From contig VEPB01000543.1 of NCBI GenBank assembly GCA_012026715.1, positions 1-16,354 of the forward strand: a stretch of DNA of 16,354 bases, in the 5' to 3' direction. Shown here in pieces: positions 1 through 7,061 of the stretch; the stretch's first letter is position 1; every line of letters begins with the position of its first letter. Origin of the DNA: Methylococcaceae bacterium. Lineage in GTDB: Bacteria > Pseudomonadota > Gammaproteobacteria > Methylococcales > Methylococcaceae. The translations under genes and the position numbers were made by a program. The notes below the pieces were generated by a model. It had not been told where the DNA came from. It was given only the letters and a program-made list of their open reading frames with translations, and did no database searches.

Positions 1-103
1 GAACTGCGGCGGGCCTGCAAGGATCCGTCGGGACAATGGACCCTGGTTCAGTGACGACGATCGCGACGCCTGAAGCAGTCCGGTTCCCCTCCCCGTCCGA
101 GGC

Positions 104-112
104 TGCGATAAT
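104..112 (+). promoter_or_regulatory. Possible extended -10 promoter element of the kdsD-lptB operon
   Basis: TG at 104-105 followed by GATAAT at 107-112 resembles a TGn-TATAAT extended -10 element. No good -35 hexamer is present 17 bases upstream (TTCCCC at 84-89). Initiation would fall near 119, about 30 bases before the ATG at 150. The element overlaps the in-frame ATG at 111, so this promoter and that start codon cannot both be used from the same transcript. Bases 1-103 otherwise show no recognisable gene. Confidence 0.3.
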
Positions 113-149
113 GGACCCATCGTCCACGTTACTGCCCGCTCGCATCGCC

Positions 150-1133
150 ATGCCCGATCCTTCCATCCACGGCTACCGCCTAGCCGGTCGAAGGGTCGTC
201 GAGATCGAGGCGAGAGCGGTTGCCGCCCTGACCGAACGGATCGACGCCCGCTTCGATGCCGCCTGCTCTCTCCTGCGTGGCTGTAGCGGTCGCATCATCG
301 TCACCGGCATGGGCAAATCCGGGCATATCGCCGGCAAGATTGCCGCGACCCTGGCCAGCACCGGCAGTCCGGCCTTCTTCGTCCACCCCGGCGAAGCCAG
401 CCACGGCGACCTCGGCATGATCACCGCCGCCGACGTGGTGCTGGCCCTCTCCAACTCCGGCGAAACCGACGAACTGCTGACCATACTGCCGCTCATCAAG
501 CGACTCGGGGTACCGCTGATCGCCATGACCGGCAACGCCGATTCGACCTTGGCCATCGAAGCCAACGTTCATCTCGATACCGCTATCCATGAGGAGGCCT
601 GCCCGTTGGGCCTGGCCCCCACGTCGAGCACTACCGTCTGCCTCGTCATGGGTGACGCGCTCGCGGTCGCGTTGTTGGAAGCAAAAGGGTTTAGCCGGGA
701 CGATTTCGCCCTGTCCCATCCCGGCGGCAGCCTGGGGCGGCGCCTGCTGTTGCACGTGCGTGACATCATGCATCCGACCGAGGATGTGCCGGTCGTGAGA
801 GAACGGACACTGATCCGCGACGCCGTGCTGCAAATGACCACCCACAAAATCGTCGGCCTGGCCGCGGTGCTGGACTCGACCAACCGCGTCATCGGCATTT
901 TTACCGACGGCGATCTGCGACGTCTGCTGGAACGGGGCGGAGACATCCACGCCATCCGAATCGGTGACGCCATGACGCGTCCAGGCACCCGGGTTATCGC
1001 CGAAACTCTGGCCGCCGAGGCCTTGAGCATCATGGAAGCAAAAAAAATCAATGCCCTACTGGTGGTCGATGGCGATCAGCGCCTGGTTGGGGCCCTCAAC
1101 ATGCACGACCTGCTGCGCGCCCGCATTCTGTGA
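150..1133 (+). CDS. kdsD: D-arabinose 5-phosphate isomerase
   Basis: This cytoplasmic enzyme interconverts ribulose 5-phosphate and arabinose 5-phosphate, the first committed step toward Kdo for lipopolysaccharide. From the start at 150 the product is 327 residues, close to the 328 of E. coli KdsD. An N-terminal SIS domain carries GMGKSGH (53-59, with Lys56), GEASHGDLGM (81-90), SNSGETDE (101-108), a Glu pair at 148-149 and ALSHPGG (His190). Two CBS domains follow, at roughly 205-258 and 270-323. Lys56, Glu108, Glu149 and His190 line up with the catalytic residues of the E. coli enzyme at a constant offset of three. In-frame ATGs also exist at 36 and 111. The one at 111 has a better ribosome site (GAGG at 99-102) and would give 340 residues. 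I chose 150 by family length. The stop overlaps the kdsC start. Confidence 0.95.
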   Translation: MPDPSIHGYRLAGRRVVEIEARAVAALTERIDARFDAACSLLRGCSGRIIVTGMGKSGHIAGKIAATLASTGSPAFFVHPGEASHGDLGMITAADVVLALSNSGETDELLTILPLIKRLGVPLIAMTGNADSTLAIEANVHLDTAIHEEACPLGLAPTSSTTVCLVMGDALAVALLEAKGFSRDDFALSHPGGSLGRRLLLHVRDIMHPTEDVPVVRERTLIRDAVLQMTTHKIVGLAAVLDSTNRVIGIFTDGDLRRLLERGGDIHAIRIGDAMTRPGTRVIAETLAAEALSIMEAKKINALLVVDGDQRLVGALNMHDLLRARIL

Positions 1134-1675
1134 TCAGCCATTCCCTCTTGCTCAGTCCCGATGTCCGCCAGCGCGCGGCCCGCATCCGTTTGGCCATCTT
1201 CGACATCGACGGAGTGATGACGGACGGGCGTCTGTTTTTCGACGACGGCGGCCGCGAATACAAGAGTTTCCATGTGCGCGACGGCCACGGCATCAAGCTG
1301 CTGTTGCAGGCAGGGATTGAAGTGGCCGTGATCTCCGGCCGCAGTTCGCCCAATGTGGCGCACCGCATGACCAGCCTGGGGATCCGCCATGTCTACCTGG
1401 GGCAGGACAACAAGCTGGAGGCGTTCCAGACCCTTTGCGGAAACTTGGGACTGTCTCCGGAACAGGTGGCCCATGTGGGAGACGACCTGATCGACCTGTG
1501 CCTGCTGAGCCGGGTCGGATTGGCCGTGGCCGTGGCCGATGCCCATCCGGCCATCTTTCCCTACGTCCACTGGCGAACCACCATTGGCGGCGGCCTAGGC
1601 GCCGCCCGGGAAGTTTGCGACCTGATATTGGCGGCCCAAGGCAAACTCGACGCTGTGGTCGCCGGTCACCTGTGA
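1130..1675 (+). CDS. kdsC: 3-deoxy-D-manno-octulosonate 8-phosphate phosphatase
   Basis: This HAD-family phosphatase removes phosphate from Kdo 8-phosphate, so kdsD and kdsC give two steps of Kdo synthesis side by side. The 181 residues match the short, capless, tetramer-forming KdsC type. Motif I is DIDGVMTDG with Asp25 and Asp27. Motif II is ISGR (68-71). Lys95 gives motif III and GDDLID (117-122) gives motif IV. The GTG start at 1130 overlaps the kdsD TGA by four bases (GTGA), which points to translational coupling. There is no downstream ATG in this frame before motif I, so the GTG is well supported. Confidence 0.95.
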   Translation: MISHSLLLSPDVRQRAARIRLAIFDIDGVMTDGRLFFDDGGREYKSFHVRDGHGIKLLLQAGIEVAVISGRSSPNVAHRMTSLGIRHVYLGQDNKLEAFQTLCGNLGLSPEQVAHVGDDLIDLCLLSRVGLAVAVADAHPAIFPYVHWRTTIGGGLGAAREVCDLILAAQGKLDAVVAGHL

Positions 1676-2256
1676 GCATTCCCGTGTTGACCCGAAAATC
1701 CCTGACGGCCCATCTGGCCCTGGCATTGCTCGCTGGCGCCACCTGGTGGGCAGCCGAAACCTGGTTTTCCGACGAGCCGGCGGAACGCCGAGAAACAGCT
1801 GGCGCGGTGGATTACTATTCGAACGGCGTCAAACGTACTGTCTACGATGCCAATGGCAAGCCCGAAAATCTGTTGCTGGCAACGCACATGGAACATTTCA
1901 AGGGAGACGACCACACCGAATTGGATCGGCCGATCATGACGCTATACCAGGACACCGGCGGATCGCCTTGGATCATTCAAAGCGACACCGGAATCCTCCA
2001 GTCCGGGGGTGAGCTTTTGCTGCTCAACGGCGCCGTGTTCATCACCAAAGACAACGACAAGGGCGAACAGCTCAAAATCACGACCCGCAATGTCCGCTAT
2101 CAACCCGCCAAGGAATACGCGGAGACAGCCGAGGCGGTGCGCATGGAAACCCCGAGCGACCTTCTGACCGGAGTCGGCATGGAAGCCCAGCTGAAACCCA
2201 ACCTGATCCTAAAGGTCCTCTCGGAAGTCCGGAGAACGCATGAAGCACACAACTAA
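1672..2256 (+). CDS. lptC: LPS export system inner-membrane protein LptC
   Basis: LptC is the bitopic inner-membrane protein that receives LPS from the LptB2FG transporter and hands it to periplasmic LptA. The 194-residue product, against about 191 in E. coli, has one N-terminal membrane helix (about 10-27). A beta-rich periplasmic domain follows, with repeated strand patterns such as DTGILQSGGELLLLNG (105-120). The frame stays open well upstream of 1672, but those upstream residues lie inside kdsC and look like shadow sequence. The GTG at 1672 overlaps the kdsC TGA in the same GTGA pattern as the previous pair; GTG at 1684 is an alternative. LptC sequences diverge strongly, so position between kdsC and lptA carries much of the call. 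Confidence 0.9.
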   Translation: MSIPVLTRKSLTAHLALALLAGATWWAAETWFSDEPAERRETAGAVDYYSNGVKRTVYDANGKPENLLLATHMEHFKGDDHTELDRPIMTLYQDTGGSPWIIQSDTGILQSGGELLLLNGAVFITKDNDKGEQLKITTRNVRYQPAKEYAETAEAVRMETPSDLLTGVGMEAQLKPNLILKVLSEVRRTHEAHN

Positions 2257-2767
2257 TCGAAAGCTTCTGGCCCTGATCCTAGCCTGCCTGGCGCAGCCCT
2301 CCCTGGCTCTGGACAGCGATGCCCGCCAACCCATCAACATTGAATCGGACACCGCGGTTCACGATGACGCCAAAGGCGAAACCATTTACTCCGGAAACGT
2401 GAAGACGGTCCAGGGGAGCCTGGAGGTCTATGCCGACCACATGACCGTCTATCAGAAAAACGGCAAGACCGAGCGTATCGTCGCCACCGGCAATCCGGTC
2501 AGGCTCAAACAAACGCCGGAAGGCGGCCGCGAAGACATGCACGGCACCTCGCAGAGAGCTGATTTCTTTCCCGACACCAGCATCATTATCCTGCTGGATA
2601 CTGCCACGGTTTGGCAAGGCGACCGCAAGGACAGCAGCGACCGAGTCGCCAGCGACCGCATCGAATATGACACGCGCAAGTCGTTGATGCGTGCCGGAGG
2701 TGGTGGCAAGCGTGCCCACGTGACGATCCAACCCAGTGGCGACAAGCCAAAGACCGGCGCCCCATGA
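2240..2767 (+). CDS. lptA: Periplasmic LPS bridge protein LptA
   Basis: LptA oligomers form the periplasmic bridge along which LPS slides from LptC to outer-membrane LptD. The 175-residue product begins with a signal peptide (basic KHTTNRK, a hydrophobic stretch, likely cleavage after SLA at residue 23). The OstA/LptA jelly-roll fold follows, starting at PINIESDTAVHDDAKGET and continuing through YSGNVKTVQGSLEVYADHM. The C-terminal tail is basic and proline-containing. The ATG lies 17 bases inside lptC, and the TGA overlaps the lptB ATG (ATGA), so all three lpt genes are translationally linked. Confidence 0.95.
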   Translation: MKHTTNRKLLALILACLAQPSLALDSDARQPINIESDTAVHDDAKGETIYSGNVKTVQGSLEVYADHMTVYQKNGKTERIVATGNPVRLKQTPEGGREDMHGTSQRADFFPDTSIIILLDTATVWQGDRKDSSDRVASDRIEYDTRKSLMRAGGGGKRAHVTIQPSGDKPKTGAP

Positions 2768-3489
2768 CTCTACTGTCTGCAGAACAGCTCACCAAAACCT
2801 ACAGTAACCGGCGAGTCGTCGACGGAGTTTCCCTTAACATTCGTAGTGGCGAAGTGGTCGGCTTGTTGGGGCCCAACGGCGCCGGCAAGACCACCAGCTT
2901 TTACATGATCGTGGGACTGATCAGGCCCGATGGCGGCTCCATTCGGCTGGACCAGGAAGACCTCACGCGACTTCCGATGCACCGACGTGCACTGCTGGGG
3001 CTGGGCTACCTTCCTCAGGAACCGTCCATTTTCCGCAAGCTGAGCGTGACCGATAACCTGCGGGCGGTACTCGAACTACGGCCCGACCTCACTCCGGGAC
3101 AGCGCGAACTCCGCATTGAGGAATTATTGGAGGAGTTCAGCATCAGCCACTTGCGTCACCAACCGGCCCTGGGACTTTCCGGCGGCGAACGCCGTCGCGT
3201 CGAAATCGCCCGGGCGCTGGCTGGCGAGCCCCGCTTCATGCTGCTGGACGAACCCTTCGCCGGCGTCGACCCCATTTCCATCGTCGACATCCAGAAAATC
3301 ATCGAGCATCTGCGCGACCGCGGCATCGGCATTCTGATCACCGAGCACAATGTCCGGGAAACCCTGGGAATCTGTAACCGGGCCTACATCCTCAACGACG
3401 GCAAGGTCATCGCCGAAGGCGAAGCCCCCGACATCGTTCAAAATCCGGAAGTGCGGCGAGTTTATCTGGGAGAAAAGTTTTCTCTGTGA
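2764..3489 (+). CDS. lptB: LPS export ABC transporter ATP-binding protein LptB
   Basis: LptB is the cytoplasmic ATPase that powers LPS extraction by LptB2FG; lptF and lptG are not in this window, as is common. The 241 residues equal the E. coli length. Walker A is GPNGAGKT (36-43), the Q-loop glutamine is Gln85 in GYLPQE, the signature is LSGGE (138-142), Walker B is MLLDEP with Asp162 and Glu163, and the switch histidine is His195 in TEH. The GVDPISI segment after Walker B is typical of this branch. It is the last gene of the coupled kdsD-lptB set, 79 bases before rpoN. Confidence 0.98.
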   Translation: MTLLSAEQLTKTYSNRRVVDGVSLNIRSGEVVGLLGPNGAGKTTSFYMIVGLIRPDGGSIRLDQEDLTRLPMHRRALLGLGYLPQEPSIFRKLSVTDNLRAVLELRPDLTPGQRELRIEELLEEFSISHLRHQPALGLSGGERRRVEIARALAGEPRFMLLDEPFAGVDPISIVDIQKIIEHLRDRGIGILITEHNVRETLGICNRAYILNDGKVIAEGEAPDIVQNPEVRRVYLGEKFSL

Positions 3490-3513
3490 CGCTGAGTCGG
3501 TCAGGGTTTGATC

Positions 3514-3519
3514 TAGAAT
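3514..3519 (+). promoter_or_regulatory. Possible -10 element for rpoN
   Basis: TAGAAT at 3514-3519 matches TATAAT at five of six positions. It sits in the 79-base gap after lptB, 50 bases before the rpoN ATG. The best -35 candidate, CTGAGT at 3492-3497 with a 16-base spacer, matches only half of the consensus. rpoN may therefore have its own weak promoter besides read-through from lptB. No sigma-54 type GG-N10-GC element is visible in the gap. Confidence 0.3.
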
Positions 3520-3568
3520 ACAAAGCAAAAGCCGCACCATTCGCCAACCCGACCGCCTAGCGGGCACT

Positions 3569-5035
3569 ATGAAGCAGTCTCTCCAACTCCGTCTGGGTCA
3601 ATCGCTCACGATGACCCCCCAGCTTCAGCAAGCCATCAAGCTGCTGCAGCTTTCCACCCTCGATCTTCAGCAGGAAATACAGCAGGTTCTCGATTCCAAC
3701 ATGATGCTGGAGATGTCCGACGAGGAACGGACCAGCTTCGCCGAACCCCAGGAACCGGCACAACCGGAGCGGGACACCGGCAACGATTACGGCGAAATTC
3801 CCAATCTGGACGAAGCCTCCGATATTCCGAAGGAACTGGCGGTGGACTCCTCCTGGGAAGATGTCTATGACAGCCCCCAAAGCTACACCGCCAGTTCCCA
3901 AAGCGATGGCGACGGCGACGATTTCATGTTCCAGCGGGCTCCAGCCCAGACCCTGCAGGACCACTTGCACTGGCAGATGGAGCTAACCCCGTTCAGCGAC
4001 CAGGACCGGGCCATCGCTACCGCCATCATTGATTCCATCAACGACGACGGTTATCTGATGATGCCGATCGAGGAAATTCACCAGGGCCTGATGACCCAGA
4101 TGGAGGACCTTGAACTGGATGAGGTGCTGGCCGTGCTTCACCGCATTCAGCATTTCGCCCCGGCCGGGGTCGGCGCCGCCAATTTGGCGGACTGCCTCGC
4201 CATCCAACTGCGCCAGCTGCCGGACAGCGAGCCATTTCGATCGCTCGCACTGGACCTGGCATCCAAATATCTCGATCTGCTGGCCAAAAAAGACTTGACC
4301 AAGCTGAAACGCGAGCTGAACGTCGATGATGGCCAACTGTCGCGGATCGTCGCGCTGATCCGAACCATGGACCCCAAGCCGGGCCGCAAGATCGAGAACC
4401 ACGATTCGCAATACGTCATACCCGACGTGTTCGTCACCAAGCTGGGCGGAGATTGGGTGGTATCGCTCAATCCGGATATCGCCCCCAAGCTACGCATCAA
4501 CCCGTTTTATTCCAACCTCATCAAGCGGGCCGATCAGAGTGCCGACAACGTCTGCATGAAGAACCACCTGCAGGAGGCGCGCTGGTTCATCAAAAGCCTC
4601 CAGAGCCGCAACGAGACCCTGATCAAAGTGGCGCGCGCCATTGTCGACCACCAAAAGGAGTTCCTCGAACACGGCGACCGGGCCATGAAACCTCTGGTGC
4701 TGCGGGATGTCGCAGAAGAGGTGTCGATGCACGAATCGACGATCTCCCGCGTGACCACCCAGAAATTCATGCATACGCCCAACGGCATCTACGAATTCAA
4801 GTATTTCTTCTCCAGTCACGTTTCCACCGATGAAGGCGGCGAGTGCTCGGCCACCGCCATCAAGGCCTACATCAAGGAAATCGTGGATGCCGAAGACTCC
4901 GACAAACCATTGAGCGATCACACCATCTCGGCGATGCTGAAAGAACGCGGCATCAACGTCGCGAGGCGGACGATCGCAAAATACCGGGAGGCTATGTCCA
5001 TCCCGCCGTCCAACGAGAGGAAACGCGTATTCTAG
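3569..5035 (+). CDS. rpoN: RNA polymerase sigma-54 factor
   Basis: RpoN directs RNA polymerase to -24/-12 promoters and needs AAA+ activators; it typically controls nitrogen assimilation and, in many gammaproteobacteria, flagella. The 488-residue product shows the expected regions. Region I is Gln- and Leu-rich, with QLQQAIKLLQLS at 18-29 and activator-contacting character. An acidic linker runs from about 50 to 120. The core-binding region spans about 125-310. The DNA-binding part includes LRDVAEEVSMHESTISRV (378-395, helix-turn-helix) and ends with the RpoN box ARRTIAKYRE (465-474). The box differs from the usual ARRTVAKYRE by one conservative Val-to-Ile change. hpf follows after 30 bases, as in many proteobacteria. 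Confidence 0.98.
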   Translation: MKQSLQLRLGQSLTMTPQLQQAIKLLQLSTLDLQQEIQQVLDSNMMLEMSDEERTSFAEPQEPAQPERDTGNDYGEIPNLDEASDIPKELAVDSSWEDVYDSPQSYTASSQSDGDGDDFMFQRAPAQTLQDHLHWQMELTPFSDQDRAIATAIIDSINDDGYLMMPIEEIHQGLMTQMEDLELDEVLAVLHRIQHFAPAGVGAANLADCLAIQLRQLPDSEPFRSLALDLASKYLDLLAKKDLTKLKRELNVDDGQLSRIVALIRTMDPKPGRKIENHDSQYVIPDVFVTKLGGDWVVSLNPDIAPKLRINPFYSNLIKRADQSADNVCMKNHLQEARWFIKSLQSRNETLIKVARAIVDHQKEFLEHGDRAMKPLVLRDVAEEVSMHESTISRVTTQKFMHTPNGIYEFKYFFSSHVSTDEGGECSATAIKAYIKEIVDAEDSDKPLSDHTISAMLKERGINVARRTIAKYREAMSIPPSNERKRVF

Positions 5036-5065
5036 CGTCGCTCTCCCACACCACAGGAGCCAACC

Positions 5066-5359
5066 ATGCAACTGAGCGTAACCGGCCACCACATTGACGT
5101 CACCGACTCCCTGCGAAACTATGTGGCGGAAAAATTCCAGCGTCTGGAACGCCACTGTGACCAGGTCATCGACGTGCACACCATCCTGTCGGTCGAAAAG
5201 CTGGCCCAGAAGGCCGAAGCCACGGTTCAGGTCAACGGTGCAAAGCTGTTTGCCGAAGACACCCAGCCCGACATGTATGCCGCCATCGACGCTTTGATCG
5301 ATAAGCTGGACCGGCAAATCATCCGCCACAAGGAAAAACTTACGGCTCAGGCCCGCTAG
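5066..5359 (+). CDS. hpf: Short ribosome hibernation promoting factor
   Basis: This small protein binds the 30S decoding region in stationary phase and promotes inactive 100S ribosome dimers. The 97 residues correspond to the short HPF class (E. coli 95) with a beta-alpha-beta-beta-beta-alpha layout: MQLSVTGHHIDVTDSLRNYV at the start, then strand segments, and a final helix MYAAIDALIDKLDRQI followed by a basic tail. There is no C-terminal dimerisation extension as in long HPF. A good ribosome site, AGGAG at 5055-5059, lies six bases before the ATG. It probably shares the rpoN transcript. Confidence 0.96.
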   Translation: MQLSVTGHHIDVTDSLRNYVAEKFQRLERHCDQVIDVHTILSVEKLAQKAEATVQVNGAKLFAEDTQPDMYAAIDALIDKLDRQIIRHKEKLTAQAR

Positions 5360-5371
5360 CTGCGCCCACGC

Positions 5372-5399
5372 CCTTGCCCCGCCACGTCGCGGGGCAAGG
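5372..5399 (+). terminator. Strong intercistronic hairpin between hpf and rapZ
   Basis: CCTTGCCCCGC (5372-5382) and GCGGGGCAAGG (5389-5399) form a perfect 11-bp stem with a 6-base loop, starting 12 bases after the hpf stop. The following bases are pyrimidine-rich but hold no T run, so it is not a standard intrinsic terminator. It could protect the 3' end of an rpoN-hpf message or partly stop transcription before rapZ. The structure is directly visible; its function is inference. Confidence 0.6.
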
Positions 5400-5419
5400 C
5401 CCATCTCTCCCCACTACCC

Positions 5420-6277
5420 ATGAAACTGGTCATCGTCTCCGGCCTGTCAGGTTCCGGCAAGAGCATCGCCTTGGAAACGCTGGAGGATTGCGGATACTAC
5501 TGCATCGACAATCTGCCGGTGGCGCTGCTGGACGCCTTCGTCGAGCAGGCAATGATGACCAATCAGACGATCTTCCAGCGCACCGCCCTAGGAATTGACG
5601 CACGCAACCAGAGCCAGAGCCTCGCCCAGTTCCCCCGTACCCTGGCGACCATGGAAAAGCTGGGAATTGCTTGTGACGTCCTGTACCTCAAGGCCGACAC
5701 CGAGACCCTGTTGAAGCGATTCAGCGAGACCCGCCGCAAGCACCCGCTGACTGACGCGAACCATACCCTGGCAGAGGCAATCGAACTGGAATGCCGAATG
5801 CTGGAGCCCATCGCCGGCGAGACCGACCTCATCATCGACACCAGCCACACCAACGTCCACCAGTTACGCCAGTTGATCCTGTCGCGGGTGGTACCCCGAA
5901 CCGATCGGATGATGTCGCTGTATTTCCAGTCTTTTGGCTACAAGAACGGGATACCGCTCGATACCGATTTCGTGTTCGATGCCCGTTGCCTGCCTAACCC
6001 CCATTGGGAACCCAATCTGCGCATGAAAACCGGCAAGGACCCGGAAGTGGCGCAGTTCCTTTTGGCCAGTACCGACGTGCGCCAATTCCTGCAGGATGTG
6101 ATCCAGTTTCTGGAGAACTGGGTTCCCCGCTTCGATGCCGACAACCGCAGTTATCTGACCGTCGCCATCGGCTGCACGGGCGGCCAACACCGCTCGGTGT
6201 TCCTTGCGGAGGCTTTGGGAAGCCATTTCTGCAACAGCAATCACCACATTCTGGTGGGTCACCGCGAGTTGCCCTAA
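5420..6277 (+). CDS. rapZ: RapZ-family nucleotide-binding protein
   Basis: RapZ-family proteins bind nucleotides. In E. coli RapZ senses glucosamine 6-phosphate and delivers the small RNA GlmZ to RNase E. The 285 residues match the family (284 in E. coli). The Walker A motif GLSGSGKS occupies 8-15, CGYYCIDNLP follows at 24-33, and the C-terminal domain has the conserved GCTGGQHRS (241-249). The protein ends HHILVGHRELP, so the basic tail that in E. coli contributes to RNA binding (a terminal Lys-Arg-Lys cluster) is not present. No Shine-Dalgarno sequence is visible upstream. The stop TAA overlaps the stop of the convergent methyltransferase gene. Confidence 0.95.
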   Translation: MKLVIVSGLSGSGKSIALETLEDCGYYCIDNLPVALLDAFVEQAMMTNQTIFQRTALGIDARNQSQSLAQFPRTLATMEKLGIACDVLYLKADTETLLKRFSETRRKHPLTDANHTLAEAIELECRMLEPIAGETDLIIDTSHTNVHQLRQLILSRVVPRTDRMMSLYFQSFGYKNGIPLDTDFVFDARCLPNPHWEPNLRMKTGKDPEVAQFLLASTDVRQFLQDVIQFLENWVPRFDADNRSYLTVAIGCTGGQHRSVFLAEALGSHFCNSNHHILVGHRELP

Positions 6278-7041
6278 GCTGCCGACCTTTTGTCAATCCG
6301 CCAGATTAACAAGCGCGTTCGCCGCCCATCACCCACCTCGATGACCGAATCGGGCGGTTGTCCTGGTACCTCGAAGCTGTTGCTGACGAATAGCGAGTCT
6401 CGCCCCATTTCCCTCAGCGCCTTGCTCCAAAGCCGCGCCATGGGACTTGGCGAGAGAAAGGCATAGGCGACCAGATAGCCGCTCAAGTCTTCCCTCCACA
6501 AGCTGCGCCAGCGGACTTGGCAATTCCTGAGGGACCGGGTCCGCATCCAGGCCATAAGAAACGGTAGCGGCGCCGTCTCCACCCCCACAAACCGGCCTTG
6601 GGGCCTTTGCCCGGCGAGATAGGTCAGCCCGCCGCCATTCCCACAGCCCAAGTCGATCATGGTAAATGGGCGATCGACGGGAAGCAGCCTTAACAACGCG
6701 TTCCACGTGGCCCGATTGGAGAGATAGAGAGGAACCCGATCTTTGAGGTTGCTGGGATAGATCAGGAGCAGGATCAGCAACAAACCCAGGAAAAGTTTCG
6801 GCGGCAAATCCAACGCCAGCATCGCTATCAGCATCGGGACGAAGCTCGCCTGAATCGGCAACCACCACAAAGGCAGCCCGCCCAGCCGACTGTAGCCGGC
6901 GGCGCTCAGCGAGATAATGCCCAGCACAGCCCAATCCGGCAGCGCAATCTGCCAACTCGACGCGACCGGCAAGGCCAGGAATCCGGTTGAGACGGCCGCT
7001 AATTGCGCCACTAATGCCTTGACCGCAACCGGCAGTCGCAT
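6274..7041 (-). CDS. Membrane-anchored class I SAM-dependent methyltransferase
   Basis: The 255-residue product joins an N-terminal hydrophobic block (about 8-96, roughly four membrane segments, one containing LPLWWLPIQ) to a cytoplasmic Rossmann methyltransferase domain. Motif I is MIDLGCGNGGG (128-138). FVGVETAP (141-148) supplies the acidic residue, Glu145, at the end of strand 2. VAYAFLSPSPMARLW and LFVSNSFEVPG give the later strands. The substrate cannot be read from the sequence. It begins 20 bases after the motB stop on the same strand and is likely cotranscribed with motAB. It may act on a membrane or flagellar component, but that is only context. It could also be an unrelated passenger gene. 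I know of no standard symbol. Confidence 0.85.
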   Translation of the reverse strand: MRLPVAVKALVAQLAAVSTGFLALPVASSWQIALPDWAVLGIISLSAAGYSRLGGLPLWWLPIQASFVPMLIAMLALDLPPKLFLGLLLILLLIYPSNLKDRVPLYLSNRATWNALLRLLPVDRPFTMIDLGCGNGGGLTYLAGQRPQGRFVGVETAPLPFLMAWMRTRSLRNCQVRWRSLWREDLSGYLVAYAFLSPSPMARLWSKALREMGRDSLFVSNSFEVPGQPPDSVIEVGDGRRTRLLIWRIDKRSAA

Positions 7042-7061
7042 GCATCCCGCTCAATACGGAT

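Noticed and set aside
1435..1671. N-terminal extension of LptC into the kdsC coding region
   Set aside because: The extra residues are Arg/Pro/Gly-rich shadow sequence of kdsC. The GTG at 1672 gives normal LptC length and an N-terminal membrane anchor.
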